Assembly: GCA_964555355.1 (NCBI GenBank)
Contig: CAZKRY010000022.1
Coordinates: 1-64,000, forward strand
DNA length: 64,000 nt
Source of the DNA: CAIKBL01 sp964555355
GTDB lineage: Bacteria > Pseudomonadota > Gammaproteobacteria > Ga0077536
Direction of reading: 5' to 3'
In this document: piece after piece, positions 1 to 7,174 of the stretch
Layout of the letters: every line of letters starts with the position of its first letter
Numbering within the stretch: the first letter of the stretch is position 1
Made by a program: the position numbers and the translations under genes
The notes under the pieces: model-generated
What the model was told of the DNA's origin: nothing
The model's database searches: none
The model's input: only the letters and a program-made list of their open reading frames with translations

Positions 1-30
1 AATCACAAACAGGTTTCGCCTATCCGTCAT
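1..30 (-). CDS. Start of second integron cassette ORF (partial, runs off window)
   Basis: Ten codons are visible (MTDRRNLFVI) before the window ends. An AAGGA ribosome-binding site lies six bases upstream of the ATG. The start codon is about 16 bases past the R' core site of the attC at 46-135, where a first ORF of the next cassette is expected. Function cannot be judged. The placement and the good Shine-Dalgarno sequence are the only support. Confidence 0.5.
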   Translation of the reverse strand, partial: MTDRRNLFVI

Positions 31-45
31 AAAGGGTCCTTCGCG

Positions 46-135
46 GTATAACGATTCGCATATGGCGCGCGGGCCACCGAAGCGGAACCTCGTTGGCGCC
101 GTTTCACCGCGTCGGCCATGATGCGCTTGTTATGT
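46..135 (-). other. attC recombination site of integron cassette 1
   Basis: Read on the minus strand. R'' is ACATAAC (135-129), L'' is GCGCATCATGGC (126-115), L' is GCCATATGCG (66-57) and R' is GTTATAC (52-46). L'' and L' pair perfectly over ten bases except for one extra C in L'', the extrahelical base typical of attC sites that orients the folded single strand. R'' and R' pair over five bases. The centre (67-114) is G+C-rich. Length is about 90 bases, within the range of chromosomal-integron attC sites. The stop codon of the cassette gene lies inside R'', a common arrangement. Confidence 0.85.
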
Positions 136-485
136 GTCATCTGCACCAGTGCTGCCATGTGCGTGCCCTTCAACTGCGCTTGTGCCTGATTCAACGTTTG
201 TATCTGAAGAGAATACCGCTGCAAGGAAAATATACTCAAGAAAAGGCATACCGGGACGACGCTTCCGAGGCAATTCGCCGTGCAGCACGGCAATGCAAAT
301 TGCGGGACCTAAGATAGGAAGTAGCCAAGCCAAGGCGATGATCGCGATCTTCTGATTCGCGGTGAACTCATCTGCAGGTACTACGTGATAGGTGACGAGC
401 GCTGCACCGTAAACGGCGAGTGCACTTAGAACAGCCACAACGCAGATCGCAAAGTATTCCATCTAGATGGCTTTATGACACATAA
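52..485 (-). mobile_element. Integron gene cassette 1 (complete)
   Basis: The unit is bounded by a core site GTTATGT at 486-480 (attI side) and the R' core GTTATAC at 52-46, both read on the minus strand. It is about 434 bases and holds one gene plus its attC, which is the standard cassette layout. A 13-base sequence, TGTTATGTGTCAT, occurs at 487-475 (minus) and again inverted at 128-140 (plus), so the gene is flanked by an exact inverted repeat that includes both core sites. Mobility is inferred from structure only. Confidence 0.75.
130..462 (-). CDS. Integron cassette 1: small two-helix membrane protein
   Basis: A 110-residue hypothetical protein read away from the integrase, as cassette genes are. 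Hydrophobic segments at about residues 3-26 and 39-60 predict two membrane helices. A short basic stretch (about 63-69) follows, then a polar, acidic, Ser/Thr-rich C-terminus with no recognised domain. The second helix, with its LLPILGP motif, loosely resembles the PLDc_N-type membrane segment, but this is weak. The ATG lies 23 bases after the upstream core site and has no strong Shine-Dalgarno sequence. The stop TAA is inside the R'' box of the attC. The frame fills the cassette, which supports it as real. No function is assigned. Confidence 0.7.
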   Translation of the reverse strand: MEYFAICVVAVLSALAVYGAALVTYHVVPADEFTANQKIAIIALAWLLPILGPAICIAVLHGELPRKRRPGMPFLEYIFLAAVFSSDTNVESGTSAVEGHAHGSTGADDT

Positions 486-700
486 CAGTTTAAGTAGACG
501 TCGTTTTGACGCGATCGAATGCGTCAAAGTGACGTGTAATGTTCAGGGATTTTTCCCGTCTTAGCCGGTTCTTCATTCGCGGCCTCCGGTAACCTTTTGC
601 AGTGTTTAGTGTTTTCTAGCATTTTCGGCTCAGTCTTGCCAGTTAACGGCATCATTTGGCGGGTCAATTGCGTCAAGTTGACGCCTAACACGCAACCTAC
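475..700 (-). other. Probable attI and integrase upstream region
   Basis: The stretch from 463 to 768 has no gene. On the minus strand it ends in AAACTGTTATGT (491-480), resembling the end of attI sites just before the recombination point. Two similar 23-base stretches, 518-540 and 667-689, share GCGTCAA and TGACG and could be integrase-binding direct repeats. A consensus core GTTAGGC also occurs at 689-683 (minus). The exact attI limits, the cassette promoter and the intI promoter cannot be fixed by eye. No LexA box was recognised. Confidence 0.5.
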
Positions 701-768
701 CGACCGGCCGCTGAGATGCCATCGAGACGCGGTGAAAGGCGAAGGATCTATTCAGCAAACGGAAGGAC

Positions 769-1755
769 ATGGATGTGGCTTCCCCTTTTCTCGAGCAGGT
801 GCGTCGTGCGATCCGCGTTCGGCACTACAGCATTCGCACGGAAGAGGCATATCTCTCGTGGATTCTCCGCTTCATCCGGTTTCATGGCATGCGGCACCCG
901 GCGGCGCTGGGCGAGCAGGAAGTGGCTGATTTTTTGTCTGATTTGGCGCGCGATAGAAACGTCGCACCGGCCACTCAGAATCAGGCGCTCAACGCATTGG
1001 TATTTTTGTTTCGCGTTGTGCTCGAGCAACCGCTCGGCGAATTAACCGGGATCACCCGCGCCACGGCGCGTAAGCGTTTGCCGGTGGTGTTAACGGTTGG
1101 GGAAGTAGGCAGCATTCTCGCGTCGCTCCGTGGGCGGCTCTGGTTGATCGCCTGTTTGCAGTACGGCTCCGGCTTGCGCCTATTGGAAAGCATCCGCTTG
1201 CGCGTCAAAGATATCGACTTTGAACATCGCGCGATCTTGGTCCGCGATGGTAAGGGCGGGAAAGACCGCGTGGTTACCTTGGCGGATGAGTTACTCGTTC
1301 CGTTGCAGCGTCATTTGCAAGCGCGGCGAACATTATTCGATCGTGATATCGAGAACGGGGTGGGAAGTGTCTATCTGCCGTATGCGCTTGAACGTAAATA
1401 TCCCAACGCCAGCACGGAGTGGGGTTGGCAATATGTATTCCCGGCGGACGGACTTTCTTACGATCCGCGCGGCGGAGGCTTGCGGAGGCATCACATTGGC
1501 GAGCAGCGCGTACAACGTGCCGTGCGCCGCGCGGTCAAAAACGCGGGCATTACCAAACCCGCCAGTTGTCACACCTTACGGCATTCTTTCGCAACCCACC
1601 TTTTGGAGCGTGGCGCCGACATTCGCACCGTGCAAGAACAATTGGGTCACGCTGACGTACGCACCACGCAAATTTATACACATGTCATCAAACGTGGTGG
1701 AAATGCCGTCAAAAGCCCGCTGACCGCGGCGCTATCGCGCCCCAATAGTGAGTAA
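769..1755 (+). CDS. intI: Integron integrase IntI (tyrosine recombinase)
   Basis: A site-specific recombinase that inserts and excises gene cassettes at attI and attC. The 328 residues show an N-terminal SAM-like core-binding domain (about 1-90) and a catalytic domain with R137, K165, H268, R271, H294 and nucleophile Y303. The segment around 207-226 (ALERKYPNASTEWGWQYVFP) is the insertion found only in integron integrases. All catalytic residues are present, so the enzyme looks intact. A GGAAGGA ribosome-binding site lies only one base before the ATG, so the GTG at 775 (spacing about eight) may be the true start. It converges with the acyl-CoA dehydrogenase gene, stop to stop, seven bases apart. 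The host-like neighbourhood suggests a sedentary chromosomal integron, not a clinical class 1 element. Confidence 0.95.
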   Translation: MDVASPFLEQVRRAIRVRHYSIRTEEAYLSWILRFIRFHGMRHPAALGEQEVADFLSDLARDRNVAPATQNQALNALVFLFRVVLEQPLGELTGITRATARKRLPVVLTVGEVGSILASLRGRLWLIACLQYGSGLRLLESIRLRVKDIDFEHRAILVRDGKGGKDRVVTLADELLVPLQRHLQARRTLFDRDIENGVGSVYLPYALERKYPNASTEWGWQYVFPADGLSYDPRGGGLRRHHIGEQRVQRAVRRAVKNAGITKPASCHTLRHSFATHLLERGADIRTVQEQLGHADVRTTQIYTHVIKRGGNAVKSPLTAALSRPNSE

Positions 1756-1762
1756 GGCTCCG

Positions 1763-2842
1763 CTACCACGCCCTGGCCCTCACGGCTTCCTCCCGTAACC
1801 ACTCCGGACTTCCCAGCAACTGCCGATTAAGTCCAATACGTTTGAACCAATAATGCAGCCCAAGGAGATCCGTGAAGCCCACGCCGCCGTGCACTTCGGT
1901 CGCGGTTTTGGCGACAAATTTTCCGACTTCCGCGAGATGTGCTTTGGCGTGGAGGGCCGTTACGTGCGCATCGGTGGTCGCAGTGTCCAACGCATGTGCG
2001 GCGTACCACACCATGGCGCGGCAGGGTTCCAAATGCGCGGCCATTTCCGCACAGAGATGTTTTACCGCTTGGAAGGAGCCAATCACCCGGCCAAATTGTT
2101 TGCGTTGCGCGGCGTAGGCCACCGCCGCATCCAACATGTATTGCGCGGCGCCGAGTGTATCCGCGGCGAGCAATACACGGCCCCGGTCTAACACTTGACG
2201 TAGCGGTTCGCCGCCCGCGCTCGCGGCGAGTGAATCCGCGGCGACGCCATCAAAGCGCAATTCACCAAGTCGACGCGTGCGGTCGATCGCGATCAAGGTC
2301 TGCCGTGCCAAGCCGGCGGCGTTCGCTTCCACAAGATGAAGTATTCCGGCCGCATCCGCGACAAGGTAAACGTCCGCCGCGAAATCGAGCACGAACAACG
2401 CACGTCCGTAGAGCTTGCCGCCTTCTAAACGCACGGCGGCATTTTCTTTTGCGCCGGTGTGTTCACTGGCGGCAAGACCGGCAACGATGGAGCCGTCGGC
2501 AATCCCGGGCAGCCAGCGCGCGCGTTGCGCGTCACTGCCAACCTCATGAATGGCGAGCGGGACCACGATGTTACTCGCATGGAAAGCAAAGGGTGCCGCG
2601 TGTTGGCCGAGCGTTTCGGCGGCCAGTGCCGCGTCCAGAATGCCAAGCCCCGCACCGCCGTAAGTCTCCGGGATCACAAGACCGGTGAGGCCAAGTTCGG
2701 CGAGTGTCGCACGGACATCGCTCGCATGATCATCCAAGTCATCTGCAAAGCGACGCACGCGCGCAAGCGGTGTCGCGTCTTTCAATGTGCGCGCGAGGCT
2801 GTCCTGAAACAACACTTGTTCGGAAGAGAGACCAAAATCCAT
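1763..2842 (-). CDS. Acyl-CoA dehydrogenase-like subunit lacking the usual catalytic Glu
   Basis: Acyl-CoA dehydrogenase fold, 359 residues: N-terminal helical domain (about 1-110), beta domain, and C-terminal helical domain with the FAD/dimer motif RKQFG (247-251) and HGGVGF (318-323). The residue aligning with the medium-chain enzyme's catalytic Glu is H330, and the alternative helix-G position reads DRGR (219-222), so neither known catalytic-base position carries Glu. It starts three bases after the stop of the larger dehydrogenase gene, with GGGAG eight bases before its ATG. Adjacent unequal pairs like this form alpha2beta2 enzymes in actinobacterial steroid catabolism (ChsE1-ChsE2 type). 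A non-catalytic partner role is inferred. The substrate is unknown. Confidence 0.85.
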   Translation of the reverse strand: MDFGLSSEQVLFQDSLARTLKDATPLARVRRFADDLDDHASDVRATLAELGLTGLVIPETYGGAGLGILDAALAAETLGQHAAPFAFHASNIVVPLAIHEVGSDAQRARWLPGIADGSIVAGLAASEHTGAKENAAVRLEGGKLYGRALFVLDFAADVYLVADAAGILHLVEANAAGLARQTLIAIDRTRRLGELRFDGVAADSLAASAGGEPLRQVLDRGRVLLAADTLGAAQYMLDAAVAYAAQRKQFGRVIGSFQAVKHLCAEMAAHLEPCRAMVWYAAHALDTATTDAHVTALHAKAHLAEVGKFVAKTATEVHGGVGFTDLLGLHYWFKRIGLNRQLLGSPEWLREEAVRARAW

Positions 2843-2845
2843 ACG

Positions 2846-4036
2846 CTACGCTCCCGCTAATTTCGGTTCGCGCGGCATGCCGAGTCCGCGTTCCGCGATG
2901 ATGTTCTTTTGAATTTGCGAGGTACCACCGCCGATGATGAGACCCAAAAAGTACATGTGATGTTGCTGCCACATGCCTTGGTCGCGCAGGTGTGGACTAC
3001 CGCGATACAGCACGCCGAGCTCGCCTAGTGCGTCGATCGCCAAACCTTCCAAGTCGTGACGGAGTTCGGTGCCTTGGAGCTTGACCACCATACTGGCAAG
3101 TGCCGCGGATTGTCCGTTGATTCGCGCCGAGAGCGTCCGCAGATCGTTGCAGCGTAAGGCCAGCATGCGGCCTTCTATTTTCATTAAGCGATCGCGCCAA
3201 ACAGGGTTATCGATCAATCGCCGGCCGTCGATCGTTTCTTGTTTCATTAATTCCACCAGCGCATTAAATCGCTGTAATGTGAGATTGGGACTGCCCAGCA
3301 TGCCGCGCTCATGGCCGAGCAAGGCATTGGCGATTTTCCAACCGTCACCGCGCTTCCCCACGATCTGCGCGGCCGGCACGCGCACGTCGGTGAAAAAGAC
3401 TTCGTTGAAGCTGGCGTCCCCCACCATCGTCACCAGTGGTCGCACTTCAATACCGGGCGTGGTCATTTTAAACAACAGGAAACTAATGCCTAAGTGTTTG
3501 GGTGCTGTGGGCTCGGTGCGCACCAGACAGAACATCCAGTCCGCGAGGTGCGCGGTGCTTGTCCAAATCTTTTGGCCGTTGATGATCCAAGTGTCGCTGT
3601 CCAACACCGCGCGCGTGTTAAGACTCGCCAAATCGCTACCGGCATTCGGCTCGGAATAGCCCTGGCACCAGATGAGCTCACCGCGTAGTGTCGGCGCGAT
3701 GAACTGCACGCGTTGTGCTTCCGTTCCAAACTCAAGCAGCGTTGGGATCAACATCATGATCCCTTGGCCAGCGAGGCCGGGGAACACCTGTGCGGCGGCA
3801 AACTCCTCCGTGATAATGCGTGCTTCCAAGATGTCCGGTTCCGCGCCAAAGCCGCCGTACACTTTGGGGATCGTGCGGCCGGCATAACCGTGTTCGAGCA
3901 AAAGCTTTTGCCAAGCGAGTGTGGCCGGCGCGCGTAAATCGACCGGCGCTTGCGGCGCCTGCGCACCAAAGCGCGCGAGAAAGTCGCGCACTTCGTCGCG
4001 GAATGCGATGTACCGGGGCTTGAGCGAAATATCCAT
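2846..4036 (-). CDS. Acyl-CoA dehydrogenase, probable catalytic subunit
   Basis: FAD-dependent dehydrogenase that would oxidise an acyl-CoA at the alpha-beta bond. The 396 residues carry the signature WCQGYSEPNAGSD (123-135), the beta-domain motif INGQKIWTS (152-160), and the C-terminal GGGTSQIQKNIIAERGLG motif of large FadE-type enzymes. E243 in GHERG matches the helix-G catalytic Glu seen in isovaleryl-CoA-type enzymes. The start at 4036 is preferred over the in-frame ATG at 4048 because GAGG lies six bases upstream. It is first in a two-gene operon with the catalytically deficient paralogue and divergent from the Rieske oxygenase. The substrate may be a branched, cyclic or steroid-like acyl-CoA, which is inference only. 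Confidence 0.9.
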   Translation of the reverse strand: MDISLKPRYIAFRDEVRDFLARFGAQAPQAPVDLRAPATLAWQKLLLEHGYAGRTIPKVYGGFGAEPDILEARIITEEFAAAQVFPGLAGQGIMMLIPTLLEFGTEAQRVQFIAPTLRGELIWCQGYSEPNAGSDLASLNTRAVLDSDTWIINGQKIWTSTAHLADWMFCLVRTEPTAPKHLGISFLLFKMTTPGIEVRPLVTMVGDASFNEVFFTDVRVPAAQIVGKRGDGWKIANALLGHERGMLGSPNLTLQRFNALVELMKQETIDGRRLIDNPVWRDRLMKIEGRMLALRCNDLRTLSARINGQSAALASMVVKLQGTELRHDLEGLAIDALGELGVLYRGSPHLRDQGMWQQHHMYFLGLIIGGGTSQIQKNIIAERGLGMPREPKLAGA

Positions 4037-4216
4037 CGGCGACCTCATGCTGATTTGTCGGGCATTAGCGGCAGGCTAACAGCAGCGCGCCAGGGGAAGA
4101 AAGCGGGGGGTGAAGAAATGCCCTCCTCGTCGAGTGTTGCAGTGCACGTGAGTTTGCCTGCGCGCTTTTTCCATGCAAAATCGAAACTACTCCCGTGCCA
4201 ACCAAGGAACGCCGTC

Positions 4217-5278
4217 ATGTTCGTCAAAAACTGCTGGTACTGCGCCGGCTGGGATCACCAGGTCAGTCAGAGCGCGCACTCACTCGTCACCAAACGCATC
4301 GCGAACGAGAACCTCATTATGTATCGCAAGCCGGATGGCGGCCTGGTGGTGATGGAAGACCGTTGCTGTCACCGGCAGGCGCCCTTGAGTCTTGGCCGCA
4401 AAGAGGGCGACTCGTTGCGCTGCGGTTATCACGGCATGTGTTTTGGCCCGGATGGTCGCTGCAAGGAAATTCCCGGGCAAAGCATCATTCCGCCGCACGC
4501 CAAAGTCCGCACCTACCCGGTGGTCGAAAACGCCAATTGGATTTGGATCTGGATGGGCGCGCCGGAAAAAGCAGATCCCAATTTAATTTGTTTTTCGCGC
4601 GGACCGGACGATCCTGAATTCAACATCAAAACCAGCCAAACGCGGATCAACACCAACCTGAAATTGGAGATCGCAAACTTAATGGATTTAAGTCACGTGG
4701 CATGGATTCATGCCAAGACCTTAGGTGGCTCAGCCGGTTGGTATGAAGCCAATCCCCAACATACGATGCGCGAACGCGGGGTGCTCACCGAACTCTGGAT
4801 GCCGGATTCACCGGCGCCGTTTTTTGCGAAGCATCTGTTCCCGGCGGAGTTGCGCTTCGACCTACTCGCGTCCTATGAAATGAGCCTGCCGTGCAATTTC
4901 ATCATGCACTTTCAAGTGTGGTCGCCGGGGACCGCGGCACGCGGGAAAGAAAACGGCCAGCTATTGCTCGATACTTTCTCCTCGCAAGCGGTCACGCCCA
5001 ACGATGAAGATTGGGTGGATTATTACTACTCCTGGGGCGCGCATCGCTCGCACGACTTCCCTGGGTTAAGTCAGATGTTATTGGACGCCACCGATGCCGC
5101 GTTTCAAGAAGACAAGATCATGTTGGAAGCGCAGCATCGCAATATGAAAGAACGACCGGATGGCAATTTAGTTGATATTCGCGCCGATACTGGTCCCAAC
5201 AAACTTTTATTCCTGTGGGATAGGTTGCTGAAAGAAGAAGCGGCGGCTATGGCCGGCGCGCGGCAGCGAGTGAGTTAG
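4217..5278 (+). CDS. Rieske non-haem iron oxygenase, vanillate O-demethylase type
   Basis: Terminal oxygenase component of a ring-hydroxylating or O-demethylating system, 353 residues, about the length of VanA. The Rieske 2Fe-2S ligands are C50, H52, C69 and H72 (CCHR and CGYH). The mononuclear iron motif is NLMDLSHVAWIH (154-165), with D157, H160 and H165. The start at 4217 has AAGGAA seven bases upstream and begins MFVKNCWYCAGW, a usual family N-terminus; the frame is open further upstream but the extension is unlike the family. No reductase gene is adjacent. Divergence from the dehydrogenase pair suggests a shared catabolic role for an aromatic or cyclic substrate, but the substrate cannot be named. 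Confidence 0.9.
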   Translation: MFVKNCWYCAGWDHQVSQSAHSLVTKRIANENLIMYRKPDGGLVVMEDRCCHRQAPLSLGRKEGDSLRCGYHGMCFGPDGRCKEIPGQSIIPPHAKVRTYPVVENANWIWIWMGAPEKADPNLICFSRGPDDPEFNIKTSQTRINTNLKLEIANLMDLSHVAWIHAKTLGGSAGWYEANPQHTMRERGVLTELWMPDSPAPFFAKHLFPAELRFDLLASYEMSLPCNFIMHFQVWSPGTAARGKENGQLLLDTFSSQAVTPNDEDWVDYYYSWGAHRSHDFPGLSQMLLDATDAAFQEDKIMLEAQHRNMKERPDGNLVDIRADTGPNKLLFLWDRLLKEEAAAMAGARQRVS

Positions 5279-5303
5279 CTTATCGCGCGTAGTTGCGCGG
5301 AGA

Positions 5304-5432
5304 CCCTCACCCCTGCCCTCTCCCGCGTGCGGGAGAGGGAGTGAAAAACTGCGCTTTCTCGGTTGTGGTCAAACAAATATTGCACCTCTCCCATCGGGAG
5401 AAGTCGGCGCGCAGCGCCGGGTGAGGGGCAGC
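5304..5432. repeat. REP-like palindromic intergenic repeat
   Basis: The outer ends CCCTCACCCCTGCCC (5304-5318) and GGGTGAGGGGCAGC (5419-5432) are inverted copies. Inside are two hairpins, CCCTCTCCCGCGTGCGGGAGAGGG (5317-5340) and CTCTCCCATCGGGAGA (5386-5401). The sequence ACCTCTCCCATCGGGAGA plus ten more bases (5384-5411) recurs with 26 of 28 identities on the minus strand at 44761-44734. It separates the convergent oxygenase and ogt genes and may also stop transcription. It matches the general CTCTCCC/GGGAGAG style of proteobacterial REP elements. Confidence 0.75.
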
Positions 5433-5452
5433 TTAACTATTGCCACGCACGC

Positions 5453-5914
5453 TTAAAAAAGTCGACCTTGACCGCGTTCCAAGTCCAGCAAAAACTGCTT
5501 CGCGTTGACGCCAAGCTCGCTCGAATATCCACCCAGCCATTGCGTGCCGACGATGCGGTGGCAAGGGATGACAATGCCGATCGGGTTTTGCCCACAAGCC
5601 TGTCCAACCGCCTGCGCGGGAACGTCCAACCGGCGAGCGACTTCACCGTACGTCAACGTTTGTCCAAAAGGGATCTCGCGCATGATGGTCCACACGGCTT
5701 GTGCGAAGTCGCTACCTCGCGCAGCGAGCGGCAAATCAAAGTGCGTCAGGCGACGCTTGAAATACGCGTTGAGTTGCGCCACGGCTTCCGTTGTTAGCGG
5801 CGATGATTGAGTGGTGACCGGCTCACGCGCACGCCAGTAGACCTGCGTGATCGCTTGGTCATCGGCGGAAACTTCCACCCAGCCGATAGAGGTGGTAAGC
5901 ACTTCACAATACAT
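5453..5914 (-). CDS. ogt: Methylated-DNA--protein-cysteine S-methyltransferase
   Basis: Suicide DNA-repair protein that transfers alkyl groups from O6-alkylguanine to its own cysteine. The 153 residues are the normal length. The active site is PCHR with C118; upstream are the helix-turn-helix (FGQTLTYGEVARRL, 83-96) and the GQACGQNPI segment, and GGYSSELGVNAKQFLL follows. No Ada-type N-terminal domain is present, so it is the Ogt/MGMT form. It starts with ATG and is read toward the REP element; the 2OG oxygenase gene lies just upstream on the same strand, 20 bases away, so the two may be co-transcribed. Confidence 0.95.
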   Translation of the reverse strand: MYCEVLTTSIGWVEVSADDQAITQVYWRAREPVTTQSSPLTTEAVAQLNAYFKRRLTHFDLPLAARGSDFAQAVWTIMREIPFGQTLTYGEVARRLDVPAQAVGQACGQNPIGIVIPCHRIVGTQWLGGYSSELGVNAKQFLLDLERGQGRLF

Positions 5915-5934
5915 AAAATGTGTTTGTGCCTAGT

Positions 5935-6609
5935 TCAGAACCAGTTGTAATTAAAACTAATGCTCACGCGTTCACCACGCGCCGGATTGGGCGGTACTTC
6001 ATGCCGTAACCAGCTTTCGAACAACACCAGTTCGCCCGCGCGCGCCGGCACTGTATGCCAGCCGCGCGATTGTTGACGGTCGGCCGTCTGCGGCGGCACC
6101 GCCATAAACCGATCGAGACGCGGATCTTCAAACTTTAAACCGGTGCAACCGCGCGGAGTTTTGACGTAATACGTGCCGCTGATCGTCGATAGCGGATGCA
6201 GGTGCAAGGAATGGGAGACATGAAACGGCATGACATTGACCCAACAATCCGTCATCGCTAATTCCCGGCCGTCTAAATCAAGTTCGAGGGAGCGTGAAAA
6301 CGCATTGACGTGTCGGGCCAGTCGTTTCGCGAGTTCGGCAAAGGTCGGCGAGAACTCATGCATCCGGCACACTGAGTTATAGGAGGTATACCCGCCAGGA
6401 TAATTGCTTCGGGACCAGTGCTGGCCGGCGCGGTCCTGCCGTGCAAGCTGGCGGCATTCCTTAAGTATGCGTTCGTTTAGTTGTGCGTTCGCCGAGGGGG
6501 CAAGTTTCGCGGTGTAAATCAGGGTTGGGAACAATGCATGCGCGGGCATAAAAACAGTTGCTTTTGCGAACCAGGTCTCATCCTCGGCTGACCGCAAAAT
6601 AACTGTCAA
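5935..6609 (-). CDS. Putative 2OG-Fe(II) oxygenase (TIGR02466-like)
   Basis: Putative iron- and 2-oxoglutarate-dependent dioxygenase of the family with WVNVM and HLHP motifs. The frame gives 224 residues: WVNVMPFHVSHSLHLHP (123-139) supplies the first metal histidines, LFESWLRHEVPPN (196-208) the distal histidine H203, and R214 probably binds 2-oxoglutarate. The start is uncertain: the frame opens with TTG, and the ATG at 6549 (residue 21, just before the family-like FPTLIY) is an alternative with no clear ribosome-binding site. It lies upstream of ogt, but no functional link beyond proximity is seen. The substrate is unknown. Confidence 0.8.
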   Translation of the reverse strand: MTVILRSAEDETWFAKATVFMPAHALFPTLIYTAKLAPSANAQLNERILKECRQLARQDRAGQHWSRSNYPGGYTSYNSVCRMHEFSPTFAELAKRLARHVNAFSRSLELDLDGRELAMTDCWVNVMPFHVSHSLHLHPLSTISGTYYVKTPRGCTGLKFEDPRLDRFMAVPPQTADRQQSRGWHTVPARAGELVLFESWLRHEVPPNPARGERVSISFNYNWF

Positions 6610-6686
6610 CCGATTTCTGGTTCGACCGTTAATGTGAGGTACGGGCGAGACTTAGCCCGATTCCGCAAACGACAAAGGAACGTACG

Positions 6687-7139
6687 ATGAAAATCTCGCT
6701 TTTAGCCGCCGGTACAACCATTGCCCTTCTACTTTCTGGTCCCGCGCTTGCCGGCAACGTCGAAGGCCGACTGGATGCGCGTGGCGACCGGGTCGAGAAC
6801 CGGTTGGATAATCAGGGCGATCGGATCGAAGCGCGTAAAGACCAGCGGGGTGACGTCATCGAGGAACGGCTCGATCATCGTGGTGATCGCATCGATTCGC
6901 GCTTGGATGCGCGGGCCGATAGGGCTGCGGCTGCCGGCCACGATGTGCGTGCGGCACGACTGGATGCAAAAGGCGATCGCATCGACCATCGATTGGACGC
7001 GCGCGGCGAGCGTATCAACGCCCGGAAAGATCGTGTGGGTGGTAACATCAACGATCGGCTCGATGATCGCGGTGAGCGCATCAATAATCGCCTTGACCGT
7101 CGTGGGGAGCGCCGCCAAGCACGCCGCGACGCGCACTAA
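6687..7139 (+). CDS. Secreted protein of charged 11-residue repeats
   Basis: 150 residues. A signal peptide (about 1-22, ending PALAG) is followed almost entirely by repeats of an 11-residue unit, consensus RLDxRGDRIxx (for example RLDARGDRVEN, RLDHRGDRIDS, RLDARGERINA). About ten copies run to the C-terminus, with one longer irregular unit around residues 75-93. Basic and acidic residues alternate, and there is no cysteine and little hydrophobic content, so a long charged helix or solenoid in the periplasm is plausible. An AAAGGAA ribosome-binding site precedes the ATG. It lies directly before the sigma-factor operon on the same strand. Function unknown. Confidence 0.8.
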   Translation: MKISLLAAGTTIALLLSGPALAGNVEGRLDARGDRVENRLDNQGDRIEARKDQRGDVIEERLDHRGDRIDSRLDARADRAAAAGHDVRAARLDAKGDRIDHRLDARGERINARKDRVGGNINDRLDDRGERINNRLDRRGERRQARRDAH

Positions 7140-7174
7140 GTCTTTAGCACGTGGCTTGAGATGAGGAGTTTATT

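Noticed and set aside
1..1755. Class 1 mobile resistance integron
   Set aside because: The integrase is not IntI1-like in detail, there are no resistance, qac or sul genes and no flanking transposon ends, and the surroundings are ordinary chromosomal genes.
1939..2688. 249-codon plus-strand frame opposite the smaller acyl-CoA dehydrogenase
   Set aside because: It is fully antisense to a clear dehydrogenase gene, is arginine-rich and has no recognised domain; such frames are common in G+C-rich DNA.
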